From assembly GCF_003610235.1 (NCBI RefSeq), contig NZ_RAPR01000001.1, positions 7,812,001-7,876,000 of the forward strand: DNA of 64,000 nt, written 5' to 3'. The stretch is from Catellatospora citrea (GTDB lineage Bacteria; Actinomycetota; Actinomycetes; Mycobacteriales; Micromonosporaceae). The notes below the pieces were generated by a model, which was given only the letters and a program-made list of their open reading frames with translations, ran no database searches and had not been told where the DNA came from. Made by a program: the position numbers and the translations under genes. Every line of letters starts with the position of its first letter. Within the stretch, counting starts at the first letter, position 1. Below are positions 41,142-51,442 of this stretch, piece by piece.

Positions 41142-43862
41142 TCAGCGGGTGAGGGCGGTGGTGACCTCGGTGCGGGAGGCGACGCCGAGTTTGCGCAGGA
41201 TGCTGGAGACGTGCACGGCCGCGGTCTTCGGTGAGATGTACAGCCTGCGGGCCAGTTCGGCGTTGGTCAGGCCGTCGGCGACCAGCAGCGCCACTTCCCG
41301 CTCGCGGGTCGTCAGCGCGGAGACGCCGGTGACCGTCTGGCGTCCGTCGGCGGGCGCGAGACCGAGCTGGGCCCGTAGCTGGCCGAGCTGCTCCACCCGC
41401 CAGCCGGTCCAGCGGCGCAGCAGTTCGCCGGCGCGCTCGACACAGCCGGCCGCCTCGGCGTCGCGGCCCAGCGCCAGCAGGCAGCGGGCCGCGCCGAGGT
41501 GGGCGGTGCCGCGTACGGCCAGGGCCAGCAGCGGCGACTCGGCGACCGAACGGTAGCCGTCCAGCGCGGCCGAGTCCTGCCCGCACACTTCGGCGACCTG
41601 CGCCTCGACCAGCGCCCGCCAGTGGTCCCAGACCTGCCCGTCGAGCAGCTCTGCGGCGAGCTGCCGCAGCCGGGGCAGCGGCAGTCCGGCGTGCAGTGCC
41701 GCGGACAGCAGGTCGTGTGCCTGCTCGCCACTGCGCCACGCCTGCTGGCGTAGTCCGTCGAGCACCCGGTCGAGCAGCGCGTCGGCGCCGTCGAGGTCGG
41801 CGCGGCGGCAGGCGAGGTGGAAGCCGAGGCCGTCGAGCACCAACGGGTCGACCTTCTCGATGCCCGACAGGTCGGTGATCAGCCGCTGCACCCGGTCGAG
41901 GTTGCCCGACTCCAGGCACAGCCCGGCGAGGAAGACCGCGTGGAAGTCGGCGCGGCGGCCGGAGTAGAGGTAGCCGCGGTCGCGGGAGCGGCCTTCGTCG
42001 AGCGCGCCTATCGCGGCCTGCAGGTCGCCTTCGCGCATGGCGAGCCGGGCCAGGCCCTGGAAGTATGCCGCGACGGCCAGTGACTCGAATCCGGCTCGCT
42101 CGGCGTCGCCGCGCATGCGTTCCAGCAGTTCGGCCTGCTCGGTCAGCGATGAGGCCTGCGGCATGTTCACCAGCCGGTTCAGTGCCCGCGCGGCCAGCAC
42201 CCACTCGCCGAGTTTCTCGGCCTCGTCGACGAGGCCGGACAGGGTGGCCCGGCCCTCCTCGGATCGGTCGGGGTGGCCGGTCAGCACGATGCCCTTCTCG
42301 ACCAGGGCGGCGAGCCGGATCTGGGGCAGGTCGAACTCGGCGGCCAGGGCGAGGGCCCGGTCGGCCCATTCGAGGGCTTCGTCGTCGTGGTCGCGCAGCA
42401 TCGCCGACTGCGCCACGGCGGTCATCGCCCGGGCCTTGTCCGCGCCGGGCGGCAGCTGGGCGATGAGTCGTTCGATGTCGGCGGTGACCTTCTCCAGCCA
42501 GGGCTCGTCGTCGGTCTCCCAGGCGAGCCGGATCAGCAGGTAGAGCGCGTCGGCGCGGTCGGCGGGCCCGTCGGCGAGGTCGCGCCAGCGTTGGGCGTAT
42601 CCGGCGGCGTCGTCGAGCAGCCCGGCCAGCCAGGCGGCACGGGCCGCGGCGGACAGCAGGGTCAGGTCCTCGGGGTCCTCGGCCATGCCCATCTCGGCCA
42701 GCTGCAGTGCCTGGTACGCCGATCCGATCGCCAGGTACAGCACCGCGCCGCGGCGGGCGGCGGACACCATGTCGGCGTATCGGCCGGCGGCCTGGGCGTG
42801 GTGGGCGATCAGGGCCGGGTCGGCGTCGCCGCCGTCGAGCAGTGCCTCCAGGGCGCTCTCGTGCAGGCGGCGGCGTTGGCGGCCGAGCATCTGCCCGGTG
42901 ATGGCCTCGCGGACCAGCGCGTGCCGGAAGCTGAACTCGTCCTCGCCGGCCTCCACCAGCACCCCGCGCACGACCAGGTCGCGCAGGACGCTGATCAGCT
43001 CGTTCTCGCTGGCCCCGGTGACGGTCGCGAGCAGGTCGAACGGGGCCCGGCGGCCGAGGACGGCGGCGGCCTCGACCACGCGCTGCGCGTCGGTGTCGAG
43101 GCTGGCGACCTGGCGGCGCAGCACTTCGGCGAGGCTCCACGGCAGTGGCTGCTCGACCAGGGCGTCGAGGTCGTCGGGCTGGCAGGAGCCGAGCAGTTCC
43201 TCCAGGAAGAACGGGTTGCCGCCGGTGCGGTGATACAGCGCGGCGGCGGTGCGGTAGGACACCGGCTTGCCGGTGACGGTGGCCAGCAGTGCCGCGGTCT
43301 CGGCCTCGGTCAGCCGTTCCAACCGCAGGTGGGCCACGGCGTGGCGGCGCTCCATGCGCTCGAGCAGCGACGCGAGCGGGTGGCGGCTGCTGACCTCGTC
43401 CGGCCGGTAGGTGCCGATGAGCAGGCGGGGGCCGTCGGTGTCGGCCAGGCGCTCGAACAGCGCGGCGCTCTCGGAGTCGGCCCAGTGCAGGTCCTCGAAC
43501 ACGATCACCGAGGGGCCGTCGCCGACCAGGTCGGCGACCAGCGCCAGCCCGGTGTGCAGGCGTTCGACGGGGCTGCGGCGCGCGTCCGTCAGCGCGGCCA
43601 GCCGCTCGGCGTCGACCTGCACGCCGTCGGCGCCGTCGATCGCGTCGAGCAGCAGCTCGTACGGGCGGGCCAGGGAGTCGGGTTCGGCCTGGCCGACCAG
43701 CACCACGGCCTGCTCGGGCAGGGTCGGCAGCAGCTCCCGGACCAGCCGGGTCTTGCCGATGCCGGGCTCGCCGCCGACGAACACCACGGCCGGCCGGCGT
43801 GATGCCACCAGCTGCGTCAACTGCCGCAGCTCGCGGTCGCGCCCGACCATCGTGGAGCTCAC
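41142..43862 (-). CDS. LAL-type (large ATP-binding LuxR) transcriptional regulator
   Basis: A 906-residue regulator. AAA-type ATPase near the N-terminus (Walker [11 protein letters not shown]; Walker [12 protein letters not shown]), a long TPR-like helical middle and a C-terminal LuxR helix-turn-helix ([30 protein letters not shown]). LAL proteins often switch on pathway-specific genes. No obvious target cluster adjoins. GTG 43862 is preferred (GAGG upstream); GTG 43883 is possible. Confidence 0.92.
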   Translation of the reverse strand: MSSTMVGRDRELRQLTQLVASRRPAVVFVGGEPGIGKTRLVRELLPTLPEQAVVLVGQAEPDSLARPYELLLDAIDGADGVQVDAERLAALTDARRSPVERLHTGLALVADLVGDGPSVIVFEDLHWADSESAALFERLADTDGPRLLIGTYRPDEVSSRHPLASLLERMERRHAVAHLRLERLTEAETAALLATVTGKPVSYRTAAALYHRTGGNPFFLEELLGSCQPDDLDALVEQPLPWSLAEVLRRQVASLDTDAQRVVEAAAVLGRRAPFDLLATVTGASENELISVLRDLVVRGVLVEAGEDEFSFRHALVREAITGQMLGRQRRRLHESALEALLDGGDADPALIAHHAQAAGRYADMVSAARRGAVLYLAIGSAYQALQLAEMGMAEDPEDLTLLSAAARAAWLAGLLDDAAGYAQRWRDLADGPADRADALYLLIRLAWETDDEPWLEKVTADIERLIAQLPPGADKARAMTAVAQSAMLRDHDDEALEWADRALALAAEFDLPQIRLAALVEKGIVLTGHPDRSEEGRATLSGLVDEAEKLGEWVLAARALNRLVNMPQASSLTEQAELLERMRGDAERAGFESLAVAAYFQGLARLAMREGDLQAAIGALDEGRSRDRGYLYSGRRADFHAVFLAGLCLESGNLDRVQRLITDLSGIEKVDPLVLDGLGFHLACRRADLDGADALLDRVLDGLRQQAWRSGEQAHDLLSAALHAGLPLPRLRQLAAELLDGQVWDHWRALVEAQVAEVCGQDSAALDGYRSVAESPLLALAVRGTAHLGAARCLLALGRDAEAAGCVERAGELLRRWTGWRVEQLGQLRAQLGLAPADGRQTVTGVSALTTREREVALLVADGLTNAELARRLYISPKTAAVHVSSILRKLGVASRTEVTTALTR

Positions 43863-43909
43863 CCCACCTCGCTGACTTCCCACGCGCGACAGCGTACCGG
43901 CGCAGACGG

Positions 43910-43945
43910 ACAGGCCCGGGGCCCATTTCGGGCTCCCGGGCCTGT
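43910..43945 (-). terminator. Terminator after the methionine aminopeptidase gene
   Basis: ACAGGCCCGGGGCCC pairs with GGGC-T-CCCGGGCCTGT: 15 base pairs with one bulged T and a 5-nt loop. It separates the aminopeptidase stop (44004) from the LAL regulator start downstream on the same strand. Confidence 0.75.
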
Positions 43946-44003
43946 GTGCTCGCTCTCATCGGAGTACGCGTTGGCGTGCCTTGCCGCCGATCCGGCGGCG
44001 GCG

Positions 44004-44783
44004 TCAGTGCGTCTGCTTCGGCAGGGTGAGGATTTCGGCGCCGTCGTCGGTGATGGCGATCGTGTGCTCGCTGTGTGCGGTCCGGCAGCCGGTCGCGCTG
44101 CGCAGTGTCCAGCCGTCGGCGTCGGTGACGAGTTCGGCGGTGTCGGCCATGACCCACGGCTCCAGTGCGAGCAGCAGCCCGGGGCGCAGTCTGTAGCCGC
44201 GGCCGGGCCGTCCGGTGTTCGGCACGTGCGGGTCCTGGTGCATCGTCGAGCCGACGCCGTGGCCTCCGAACTGGGTGTTGACCGTGTACCCCGCTTCGGT
44301 GAGGGCCGAGCCGATGGCGTGGGAGATGTCGCCGATGCGAGCTCCCGGCCCGGCGACCGCGATCCCTGCGTGCAGCGCGCGTTCGGTCGCGTTGATCAGC
44401 GCGACGCTCTCCTGCGGTTTCGCGTCGCCCACGAGGAAGCTGACGGCGGAGTCGGCGACGACTCCGTCCTTGGAGACGGCGAGGTCGAGCGACAGCAGGT
44501 CGCCGTCGGCCAGCGCGTAGTCGTACGGCAGGCCGTGGAGCACGGCGTCGTTGACCGACGTGCAGATGTAGTGGCCGAACGGTCCACGTCCGAAGGACGG
44601 CGCGTAGTCGACGTAGCAGGACAGCGCTCCGGCCTCGGCGATCATCTGCTTGGCCCACCGGTCGATGTCCAGCAGGTTGGTGCCCACTGCGCTGCGGCTC
44701 TTGAGCGTCTGCAGAATGTCGGCGACCAGGGCGCCTGCCGCCTTCGCGCGCGGCAGCTCGGCGGGGTCCAGGATCTCGATCAT
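44004..44783 (-). CDS. map: Type I methionine aminopeptidase
   Basis: A 259-residue metallopeptidase with all five ligand positions visible: Asp pair in L-D-L-A-V-S-K-D-G-V-V-A-D-S, His in G-G-H-G-V-G, Glu in L-A-L-E-P-W and Glu in S-E-H-T-I. The catalytic His lies in M-H-Q-D-P, where the commoner form is F-H-E-x-P. Removes initiator Met. Being divergent from an XRE regulator, it is likely a second, regulated copy rather than the ribosomal-cluster one; that is inference. Confidence 0.92.
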   Translation of the reverse strand: MIEILDPAELPRAKAAGALVADILQTLKSRSAVGTNLLDIDRWAKQMIAEAGALSCYVDYAPSFGRGPFGHYICTSVNDAVLHGLPYDYALADGDLLSLDLAVSKDGVVADSAVSFLVGDAKPQESVALINATERALHAGIAVAGPGARIGDISHAIGSALTEAGYTVNTQFGGHGVGSTMHQDPHVPNTGRPGRGYRLRPGLLLALEPWVMADTAELVTDADGWTLRSATGCRTAHSEHTIAITDDGAEILTLPKQTH

Positions 44784-44810
44784 GCGACGCCTTTCTCGTC
44801 AACCAATAAC

Positions 44811-44841
44811 TATCCCGGCCATGTTATCCCGGTACTATAAT
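44811..44841 (+). promoter_or_regulatory. Direct repeat and leaderless promoter between map and the XRE gene
   Basis: TATCCCGG occurs at 44811-44818 and 44825-44832 (14-bp period). A perfect TATAAT (44836-44841) ends 6 bp before ATG 44848, so the XRE mRNA should be leaderless. The repeat overlaps the expected -35 zone and could be the XRE protein's binding site, acting also on the divergent map promoter. Confidence 0.6.
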
Positions 44842-44847
44842 CCCACC

Positions 44848-45150
44848 ATGGTCAGGTTGCCGCTCACAGTCGCAGAGGTCGAGCGCGGACGGCGCCTCGG
44901 GGCGCTGCTGCGTCGCGCCAGGAGAGAGCGCTCGATACTCGAGACCGCGCTCGACGCGCGCGTCTCACCGGAGACCCTCCGGAAGATCGAGTCGGGCCGG
45001 GTGGCGACTCCTGCCTTCTCGACCATCGCGGCGATCGCCGATGTCCTCGGCCTGTCCCTCGACGCCGTGTGGGCCGAGATCAACCAGCCCGAGCTCGGTG
45101 TCGAACCGATCAGCTCCGGTCGCATCGCACGCGAGCGGTTGGCCGCGTAG
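44848..45150 (+). CDS. XRE-family transcriptional regulator
   Basis: A 100-residue DNA-binding protein: R-R-L-G-A-L-L-R-R-A-R, then S-P-E-T-L-R-K-I-E-S-G-R (recognition helix region) and A-F-S-T-I-A-A-I-A-D-V-L-G-L-S-L-D-A-V-W. No Shine-Dalgarno, consistent with the leaderless promoter. Probably regulates itself and the divergent methionine aminopeptidase. Confidence 0.9.
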   Translation: MVRLPLTVAEVERGRRLGALLRRARRERSILETALDARVSPETLRKIESGRVATPAFSTIAAIADVLGLSLDAVWAEINQPELGVEPISSGRIARERLAA

Positions 45151-45385
45151 ACCCGCACGGCCGAGCACGCCGGCCAAGGCCGGCTCGCCCCGACCGCCGT
45201 CGGACCGGACCGCGCCTGAGGCGTGGACGCCGCGGACGGCTGTTGCCGTCGCGCCGGCGTATCAACGATTCGTCAGGAAACGGAGCCGCAGCGTACGGAA
45301 CACGTCAAGAGGGGTGGCGGTCGCGGTTCGCAGACCCGACGGTGCAAGGGCACACGTAGAACTGCAGGGCGACGAGGCGGAACCG

Positions 45386-45934
45386 GTGAACGTAGTCGTG
45401 GTGATGGTGTCGTTGGCGGCCGGCGTCATCCTCGCAGCCCGCGTCCGCGCCTTCGGGCCACCGGCCCGGGGCGTCACCTTCGACGGGGTGGCCCTGGCTC
45501 TTCTCGGCGAAGCCGCGGCCGGCGGTCCGCTACGCCTCATCGCGACCGAACCCATGCCGCGCGACCCCGACCCCGCGTACCCGTCGACGGCGGCACCGGC
45601 GGCCCACGACGAGGCGATCTTCCTCGAAGTGGCCGGCGGGTGGCCCCGCCGCGGGCCGTATCACGTGACGGGCGAGCGCTACTGCGGTTATCGCATCCTG
45701 ACGGTGAAAGGCGATGCCACCGGCCGCACCGTCGCCGCGGTGCTGCTGGGCGTCCGTGACGCGACCGGCTGCGTGCCCAACGTCGACTTCAGCTGGCCGG
45801 TGCGCAGCCACCCCCGCCAGGTGCTGCGGTTCCTGGTCACCGGGGCCGGGCAGCTCGCTCCCGCGGCCCGGGAGGCGCTACGCCGGGCCGAACCGGACGC
45901 CGCGCGCCGCCCGACCGTGCACATCGGCCCGTAA
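45386..45934 (+). CDS. Single-helix paralogue of the APC transporter cytoplasmic tail
   Basis: A 182-residue protein: one hydrophobic helix (V-V-V-V-M-V-S-L-A-A-G-V-I-L-A-A) followed by a soluble domain that matches residues ~500-665 of the APC transporter at 48304: L-R-L-I-A versus L-N-L-I-A, I-F-L-E-V versus L-F-L-E-I, H-V-T-G in both, L-G-V-R-D-A-T-G-C versus L-A-L-R-D-T-T-G-V, and R-R-P-T-V-H-I-G versus R-R-P-G-I-H-V-G. The helix corresponds to the transporter's last helix, so this is a transporter stripped to its tail, either a regulator or a remnant. GTG 45386 has GAGGCGGA upstream. Confidence 0.72.
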   Translation: MNVVVVMVSLAAGVILAARVRAFGPPARGVTFDGVALALLGEAAAGGPLRLIATEPMPRDPDPAYPSTAAPAAHDEAIFLEVAGGWPRRGPYHVTGERYCGYRILTVKGDATGRTVAAVLLGVRDATGCVPNVDFSWPVRSHPRQVLRFLVTGAGQLAPAAREALRRAEPDAARRPTVHIGP

Positions 45935-46041
45935 CCGCAACCGCCGCCATCTCGCCGCTTCGCGGGGCCGTCAAGTCTTGCCGTACGGGCGTACTCTCAC
46001 GCCGACATAGAGCCCGACTCATCCAAGGAGATGGGGCACAT

Positions 46042-48048
46042 ATGGACGGGAGCCCACAAACGGCTTTGCTGGTGATGCTCATCGCCGCCGCCGTGATCCT
46101 GTTCCTCACCACGGTCTCGCTGAAGTCCACCCACCGCATCGGCCCCACCGAGGTCGGCCTCGTCACCAAGCGGTTCAGCCGCCGGCGGCTGGCCGACGAC
46201 AACCCGGTGGCGTTCGCGGGCGAGGCCGGCTACCAGGCAGACCTGCTCATGCCGGGACAGCGGTTCAAGCTGTGGCCGGTGTACTCGGTGACCAAGTTCC
46301 CCTGGGTGCAGGTGCCCGCCGGGGAGATCGGCGTGGTCATCGCCCAGGTCGGCGCGCCGCTGCCGATCGGCGCCAAGAGCGCGCGCTACCGGCCGGAGTT
46401 CGCGAACTTCTCCGACCTGCGCAGTTTCCTCGCGCACGGGGGCGAGAAAGGAGTGCAGCGGCCGGTGCTGCCGCCGGGCACGCTGGTCCCCATCCACCCC
46501 GTCGCGTTCGTGGTGATCACCGCCCGCGAGGTCTTCGGCGTTCCAGTCGCGCCGGAGTTGCAGGCCCTGGCCGCCCACCGGGAGCTGACCCCGGCGGCGT
46601 TCGGGCTGACACCGGAGCGCCTGCGCGTCATGGTGATCTCGCCGCACGGCGACCGTGACGTGATCGGTCTGGTCACCGTGCTGGAGGGCGAGCCGCTGCC
46701 GTCGGGTGACCTGGCCAGCCGGCTCGGCGGATTCGGTGACATCACCGCGATGGAGGCGAGCGCCGACACCACCGACGCGGAGATCATCGACGTCCTGCTC
46801 GGTTCCAAGAACGAGCTCCACAACAACTACCAGGACTTCCAGGCGTTCCTGGACGCCGGCGGGCGCATCGGGCTGCAGCACGACCCCCTGCTGTACGGCG
46901 CGTACCTGCTCAACCCGTTCCTGGTCATGGTCGAGCTGGTGCCCATGCTGGTGGTGAACCAGGGCCAGGTCGCCGTGATCAAGGCTTTCGTCGGCCTGCC
47001 CACCCTGGACACCTCCGGCACCGACTTCAAGTTCGGCAGCATCGTGCGGCCGGGACACCGCGGCATCTGGCAGGAGCCGCTGCGCACCGGCAAGTACGCC
47101 ATCAACCCGCGCATCTACGCCGCCGAGCTGGTGCCGACGTTCATCCTCACCCTGAACTGGGCGAACCTGATGTCCACGGCGCACGACCTGGACGCGCGAC
47201 TGGAACCGATCGTGGGCAAGAGCCGCGAGGGCTTCGTGTTCACCATTGACCTGCAGGTGCAGATCCACGTGTCCGACGGCCGCGCGCCGCGGGTGATCTC
47301 CATGGTCGGCACGATGCTGAACCTGGTGAACGAGGTGCTGCAGTCGGCGGTGGGCAACCACTTCCGCAACACCCTGCAGGCGCTGGAGGCGATCCGCTTC
47401 ATCGAGACCCGGCACGAGGTGCAGCAGGCCGCCTTCACGGCGATCACGCAGTACCTGGCCGGGTACGAGGTGGAGACGAAGGGGGTCTACATCCAGGACG
47501 TGGTGTTCCCGCCGGAGCTGGTCGAGGTGCTCACCCACCGGGAGATCGCCAACCAGCAGCGGGCCACCTACGAGGAGCAGCAGCGGGCCGAGACGGTCCG
47601 CGTCCAGATGGAGAAGGCCCGCGGCACCGCCGACATGCAGGCCGAACTGGCCGCGGCCGCGGTCTCGGTGGAGATCAGCGGCAACAAGGCCAAGGCGCGG
47701 GAGGCCGAGGCGGGCGGCCAGGCGGCGTACGTCCGGCTCACCGGCCAGGCCGAGGCCGACCGCACCCAGGCGGTGGGTCTGGCCGAGGCGAAGGCGACCG
47801 AGGCGCTCGGGCTGGCCCGGGCGGCCGGTTTCCAGGCGCAGCGTGATGCCATCGGCGACGTGCCTACCGCGCTGGTGGCGCTGGCCAACGCCATCGCCGA
47901 AGGAAAGATCAACATAGTGCCCGAGGTCCTGGTCACCGGCGGCTCCAGCCTCGACGGCCTGGCCGCGACCCTGATGCGCGCCCTGCACGAAGGCAAGGTC
48001 CCGCTGCCGCAGCAGGACGGCAGGATTCCGCAGCAGGGACGCGGCTGA
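46042..48048 (+). CDS. SPFH/flotillin-like membrane scaffold protein
   Basis: A 668-residue protein with an N-terminal membrane helix (~residues 8-27), a band-7/SPFH region (G-Q-V-A-V-I-K-A-F-V-G onward) and a long Ala/Glu-rich coiled-coil (~500-600, repeats such as G-Q-A-E-A-D-R-T-Q-A) typical of flotillins. N-terminal ~280 residues include a duplicated-looking SPFH segment (I-G-P-T-E-V-G-L-V-T-K-R). Such proteins organise membrane microdomains. CAAGGAG precedes ATG 46042. It sits between an APC transporter and its tail paralogue, which suggests it scaffolds that transporter. Confidence 0.88.
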   Translation: MDGSPQTALLVMLIAAAVILFLTTVSLKSTHRIGPTEVGLVTKRFSRRRLADDNPVAFAGEAGYQADLLMPGQRFKLWPVYSVTKFPWVQVPAGEIGVVIAQVGAPLPIGAKSARYRPEFANFSDLRSFLAHGGEKGVQRPVLPPGTLVPIHPVAFVVITAREVFGVPVAPELQALAAHRELTPAAFGLTPERLRVMVISPHGDRDVIGLVTVLEGEPLPSGDLASRLGGFGDITAMEASADTTDAEIIDVLLGSKNELHNNYQDFQAFLDAGGRIGLQHDPLLYGAYLLNPFLVMVELVPMLVVNQGQVAVIKAFVGLPTLDTSGTDFKFGSIVRPGHRGIWQEPLRTGKYAINPRIYAAELVPTFILTLNWANLMSTAHDLDARLEPIVGKSREGFVFTIDLQVQIHVSDGRAPRVISMVGTMLNLVNEVLQSAVGNHFRNTLQALEAIRFIETRHEVQQAAFTAITQYLAGYEVETKGVYIQDVVFPPELVEVLTHREIANQQRATYEEQQRAETVRVQMEKARGTADMQAELAAAAVSVEISGNKAKAREAEAGGQAAYVRLTGQAEADRTQAVGLAEAKATEALGLARAAGFQAQRDAIGDVPTALVALANAIAEGKINIVPEVLVTGGSSLDGLAATLMRALHEGKVPLPQQDGRIPQQGRG

Positions 48049-48053
48049 GGGCC

Positions 48054-48092
48054 CGCCGAGCGGGGAGAACACGCCGTTCTTCCCGCTCGGCG
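48054..48092 (+). terminator. 16-bp-stem terminator after the SPFH gene
   Basis: 48054-48069 pairs with 48077-48092 along all 16 positions (one G-T wobble) around a 7-nt loop, 6 bp after the SPFH stop. So the APC gene downstream probably has its own promoter. Confidence 0.8.
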
Positions 48093-48303
48093 CCGTCCCG
48101 CGCGAGTCGGCAGGTCCGGGCTCGACGACCTGTTGTCCATCGGTATCCGCGCCGCACGCACAGCACCAGCGAACCGGCCTACGCGGGACCTTGGCCCAGG
48201 CTGCGCATGCGCAGTCTTGACGAAATCTTGACGGCCACGCGTTCGCCAGGTGGCCTATCGTGTCCAAGGCTCATCCACGGTTCGACTCGGGCATCAGGCG
48301 GAT

Positions 48304-50301
48304 ATGAACGACACGAAAACGGCCGAAGCGATCGAGTACGCCATTCCCGCCGTCGTCGACAGCCCTGAGGGGGCGCATCCGCCGGCGGGTCGGCTCGGCG
48401 GTTGGCTGTTGGAGCATCGGGTGCAGCCGGTGGGTCCGGAGGCTGATGAGAGTCACGCGAAGCCGCAGTCGTGGTGGAAGGTGATGTGCCTGACCGGTGT
48501 CGACTACTTCTCGACCTTGGCGTATCTGCCGGCGATCGCGGCGACGGCGGCGGGTGCGTTGTCGCCGCTGGCGACGTTGTTGATCGTGGCGTTGACGCTG
48601 TTGGGGATGTTGCCGATGTATCGGCGGGTGGCGAAGGAGAGTCCGCACGGGCAGGGTTCGGTGGCGATGCTGGAGGATCTGCTGCCGTTCTGGCGGGGTA
48701 AGGCGTTCGTGCTGGTGCTGCTCGGGTTCGTGGCCACGTCGTGGATCATCACGATCACCCTGTCGGCCGCCGACGCGTCGGTGCACCTGCTGGAGAACCC
48801 CCTGGCTCCGCACTTCCTGGAAGGGCATGCGGTCACGATCACGGTGGTGCTGCTGCTGATCCTGGGCGGGGTGTTCCTGCTCGGTTTCAGCGAGGCGGTC
48901 GGTGTCGCGATCCCCCTGGTCGCGGTGTTCCTGGGCCTGAACGCGGTGATCGCGGTGTACGGCCTGGTCGAGGTGTTCACCACGCCCGGCGCGTGGTCGG
49001 GCTGGACGGACGCGCTGACCAGCCGTGGGGGCGGGTTCGGTGGGATGCTGGGTCCGGCGGTGCTGGCGTTCCCGTTGCTGGTGTTGGGCCTGTCCGGGTT
49101 CGAGACCGGGGTGAGCATGATGCCCCTGGTCGCCGCTGACGGGCAGGATGGCCGGGCGCGGATGGCGTCGCGGGTGCGTAACACCCGCAAGTTGCTGACC
49201 GTCGCGGCGTTGATCATGTCGGTGTATCTGCTGCTGACGAGTTTCGTGACCACGGTGTTGATCCCGGCGGCGGAGTTCGAGCCCGGTGGCGCGGCCAACG
49301 GCCGGGCCCTGGCGTATCTGGCGCATGAGCACCTGGGTGAGGGCTTCGGCACGGTCTATGACATCAGCACCATTTTGATCCTGTGGTTCGCGGGTGCGTC
49401 GGCGATGGCGGGTCTGGTCAACATCGTGCCCCGGTACCTGCCGTCGTATGGCATGGCCCCGGAGTGGGCGCGGGCGGTGCGGCCGGTGGTGCTGGTCTAC
49501 ACACTCGTGTGCGTGGGGGTGACGATCGCGTTCGGTGCGGACGTGGAGGCGCAGGCCGGGGCGTATGCGACGGGGATCCTGGCGATGATGGTGTCGGGCA
49601 GTGTCGCGGTCACGATCTCCGCGGCCCGCTACCGGCGTAGGTGGGCGACGGTCGGGTTCGTGGTGCTGACCTTGGTGTTGTTGTATGCCCTGGGTGAGAA
49701 CATTCGGGAGAAGCCTGACGGTATCGCGATCTCGGCGATGTTCATCGCCGCGATCGTGGTGATCTCGTTGATCTCCCGGGCCGCGCGGACCACCGAGTTG
49801 CGTGTCAAGCACATCGAGTTCGACACCCGGGCACGGCAGTTCGTGACCGACTCGATCGCCCATGACGGGCAGCTCAACCTCATCGCCAACCGCCGCCAGG
49901 CCGGCGACGTCGCGGAATACGCGACCAAGGAAGCCGAACAGCGCGGCATGAACCCCGTGCCAGGCGGCGCCGACGTGCTCTTCCTGGAAATCGAAGTCGT
50001 CGACCCGTCGCAGTTCACCGACGTGCTGCACGTCACCGGCGCGCAGGTCGGCAGCCATCGAGTGCTGCGCGCGTCGGCGCCGGCCGCTCCCAACGCGATC
50101 GCGGCGATCCTGCTGGCGCTGCGTGACACCACCGGGGTGCGTCCGCACTGCTACTTCGAGTGGTCCGAGGGTTCCCCGCTGACCCACCTGCTGCGTTACC
50201 TGTTCCTCGGCCGTGGTGACACCCCGCCGGTGGTCCGGGAGATCCTGCGCGAACGCGACACCGACCCGGCCCGCCGACCGGGCATCCACGTCGGCGGCTG
50301 A
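48304..50301 (+). CDS. APC superfamily amino-acid/polyamine-type transporter with cytoplasmic tail domain
   Basis: A 665-residue permease. The first ~500 residues hold about twelve hydrophobic helices with the APC-type block [13 protein letters not shown] near helix 1. The last ~165 residues form a soluble domain ([36 protein letters not shown]). Substrate unknown. ATG 48304 lacks a good ribosome site; an upstream start in the frame open to 48250 is possible. Codon third positions contain more T than neighbours in the membrane part. Confidence 0.88.
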   Translation: MNDTKTAEAIEYAIPAVVDSPEGAHPPAGRLGGWLLEHRVQPVGPEADESHAKPQSWWKVMCLTGVDYFSTLAYLPAIAATAAGALSPLATLLIVALTLLGMLPMYRRVAKESPHGQGSVAMLEDLLPFWRGKAFVLVLLGFVATSWIITITLSAADASVHLLENPLAPHFLEGHAVTITVVLLLILGGVFLLGFSEAVGVAIPLVAVFLGLNAVIAVYGLVEVFTTPGAWSGWTDALTSRGGGFGGMLGPAVLAFPLLVLGLSGFETGVSMMPLVAADGQDGRARMASRVRNTRKLLTVAALIMSVYLLLTSFVTTVLIPAAEFEPGGAANGRALAYLAHEHLGEGFGTVYDISTILILWFAGASAMAGLVNIVPRYLPSYGMAPEWARAVRPVVLVYTLVCVGVTIAFGADVEAQAGAYATGILAMMVSGSVAVTISAARYRRRWATVGFVVLTLVLLYALGENIREKPDGIAISAMFIAAIVVISLISRAARTTELRVKHIEFDTRARQFVTDSIAHDGQLNLIANRRQAGDVAEYATKEAEQRGMNPVPGGADVLFLEIEVVDPSQFTDVLHVTGAQVGSHRVLRASAPAAPNAIAAILLALRDTTGVRPHCYFEWSEGSPLTHLLRYLFLGRGDTPPVVREILRERDTDPARRPGIHVGG

Positions 50302-50399
50302 CTGACACCGCCGGTACGAGCAGATCTGCGACAGGATCCCCTGTCAGCCGTGGACTCTGTGCGGCTGGGCGTTCTCTGCGATCTGTCATCATGGGCGCC

Positions 50400-50720
50400 A
50401 TGACTTCGCCGAGTGCCGACTGGGTCAGCGTCGCTGCCTACGAGAACGTGGAAGGCTGTTCGCGGCCGATCGTTGCTGTGCGGGCTTGACTGCGAGAACG
50501 CGGCATCGACTGGACGCCCTTCGACGAAGACGAGATTCGCGTAAGTCTGGCCTGCGGTCGTGGCCGGGACGGGCATTGGCACGGGTGGTACGACGTTCGG
50601 GTCCGAGCCGATGCACTACGCCGCCTGGGACTGCACCCCGATCAACCCTCCGCACGAGTGGTCGGCCCTTCGCCGCCGGCGTGGTGGCACGCAGCCGCCG
50701 AGCACCGAGCCGGGTGGTGA
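50400..50720 (+). pseudogene. Short hypothetical gene interrupted by an in-frame TGA
   Basis: From ATG 50400 (or ATG 50391) the frame reads S-A-D-W-V-S-V-A-A-Y-E-N-V-E-G, meets TGA at 50487-50489, then continues in the same frame L-R-E-R-G-I-D-W-T-P-F-D-E-D-E-I-R-V-S-L, H-G-W-Y-D-V-R-V-R-A-D-A-L-R-R-L-G-L-H-P to a stop at 50718. Both halves look like protein and fit one ~105-residue chain. Nonsense mutation is the simplest explanation. Domain not recognised. Confidence 0.55.
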
Positions 50721-50865
50721 CGCACAGAGTCGACAGCGCGGCGACGATGGATCGGATCTTCACCGAACTGCCCTGGGCCAGGCCGCCCGACGCGAGGGAG
50801 GCCGTGCGCGGACCTCTCATGCTGCTGCGGCGCACTGATTCACCGCTGGGAGTTCGGCGCCGGGA

Positions 50866-51084
50866 TCACACCGTCGGTTTGTCCCGGCGCTTCTTCATGA
50901 CCGCCAACACGAAGAAGATCACACCGACGAGCATGCCGGCGTACGCGAGAAGCTGGATGAATCCACCGCCGATGTTCGGGCCACCCCACTGCTCCGGGAA
51001 CGCGCGGAACGCCCATGCGTTGACCGTTGCCACCACGGCGCTGGGAACGAAGAAAGACAGAGCGAGTTTGGTATGGAGCGACAT
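50866..51084 (-). CDS. Small two-helix membrane protein
   Basis: A 72-residue protein with two hydrophobic segments (L-A-L-S-F-F-V-P-S-A-V-V-A-T-V and I-Q-L-L-A-Y-A-G-M-L-V-G-V-I-F-F-V-L-A-V) and a basic C-terminus (M-K-K-R-R-D-K). Function unknown. ATG 51084 has GAGAGGG ~9 nt upstream; the longer frame to 51171 adds a non-conserved-looking extension. Confidence 0.65.
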   Translation of the reverse strand: MSLHTKLALSFFVPSAVVATVNAWAFRAFPEQWGGPNIGGGFIQLLAYAGMLVGVIFFVLAVMKKRRDKPTV

Positions 51085-51383
51085 GTCTTGAAGCCCTCTC
51101 TGTCCGTGCGCCGATGGACGCCCCTGGATGGTCGTTGACATTACCCAGCGCGATGAGCGTTCGTCGATCACGGAAGGTGTCGGCCTTATTCCTCTGATGT
51201 GGACATCGCGGGTGTGCTTAGTCGGCCTCGTTCGCGGCGGAGCCGCATTCGCGAGCAGGTCCGCACTGAAGGCATGAGGGGATGTCGGGCAGCAGCGCTG
51301 GGTGTGGCTTCCGGACGCCGCTACTCAGCGTGATCATTCCGTGGGTGACCCAGGTCACCTAAGGGCTTCCCGGTGATCGCTGG
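51085..51383. other. Intergenic region upstream of the iron operon
   Basis: Divergent leader between the small membrane protein and the siderophore operon. No supported coding frame. Apart from the iron box that follows it, I see no clear structure. Confidence 0.5.
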
Positions 51384-51402
51384 CTCGGTTAGCCTTACCT
51401 AA
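51384..51402. promoter_or_regulatory. IdeR/DtxR-type iron box
   Basis: The 19-mer CTCGGTTAGCCTTACCTAA matches the consensus TWAGGTWAGSCTWACCTWA at 17 of 19 positions. It lies 40 bp before the siderophore-binding-protein gene, where iron-loaded IdeR would block transcription. Confidence 0.88.
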
Positions 51403-51442
51403 CTTTAGGCAGCCCTTTCTTCAGTGAGAACGGAAATCCCCC

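Noticed and set aside
45169..45184. GCCGGCCAAGGCCGGC hairpin as terminator of the XRE gene
   Set aside because: The 2-nt loop is too tight for a confident terminator; left out of the features.
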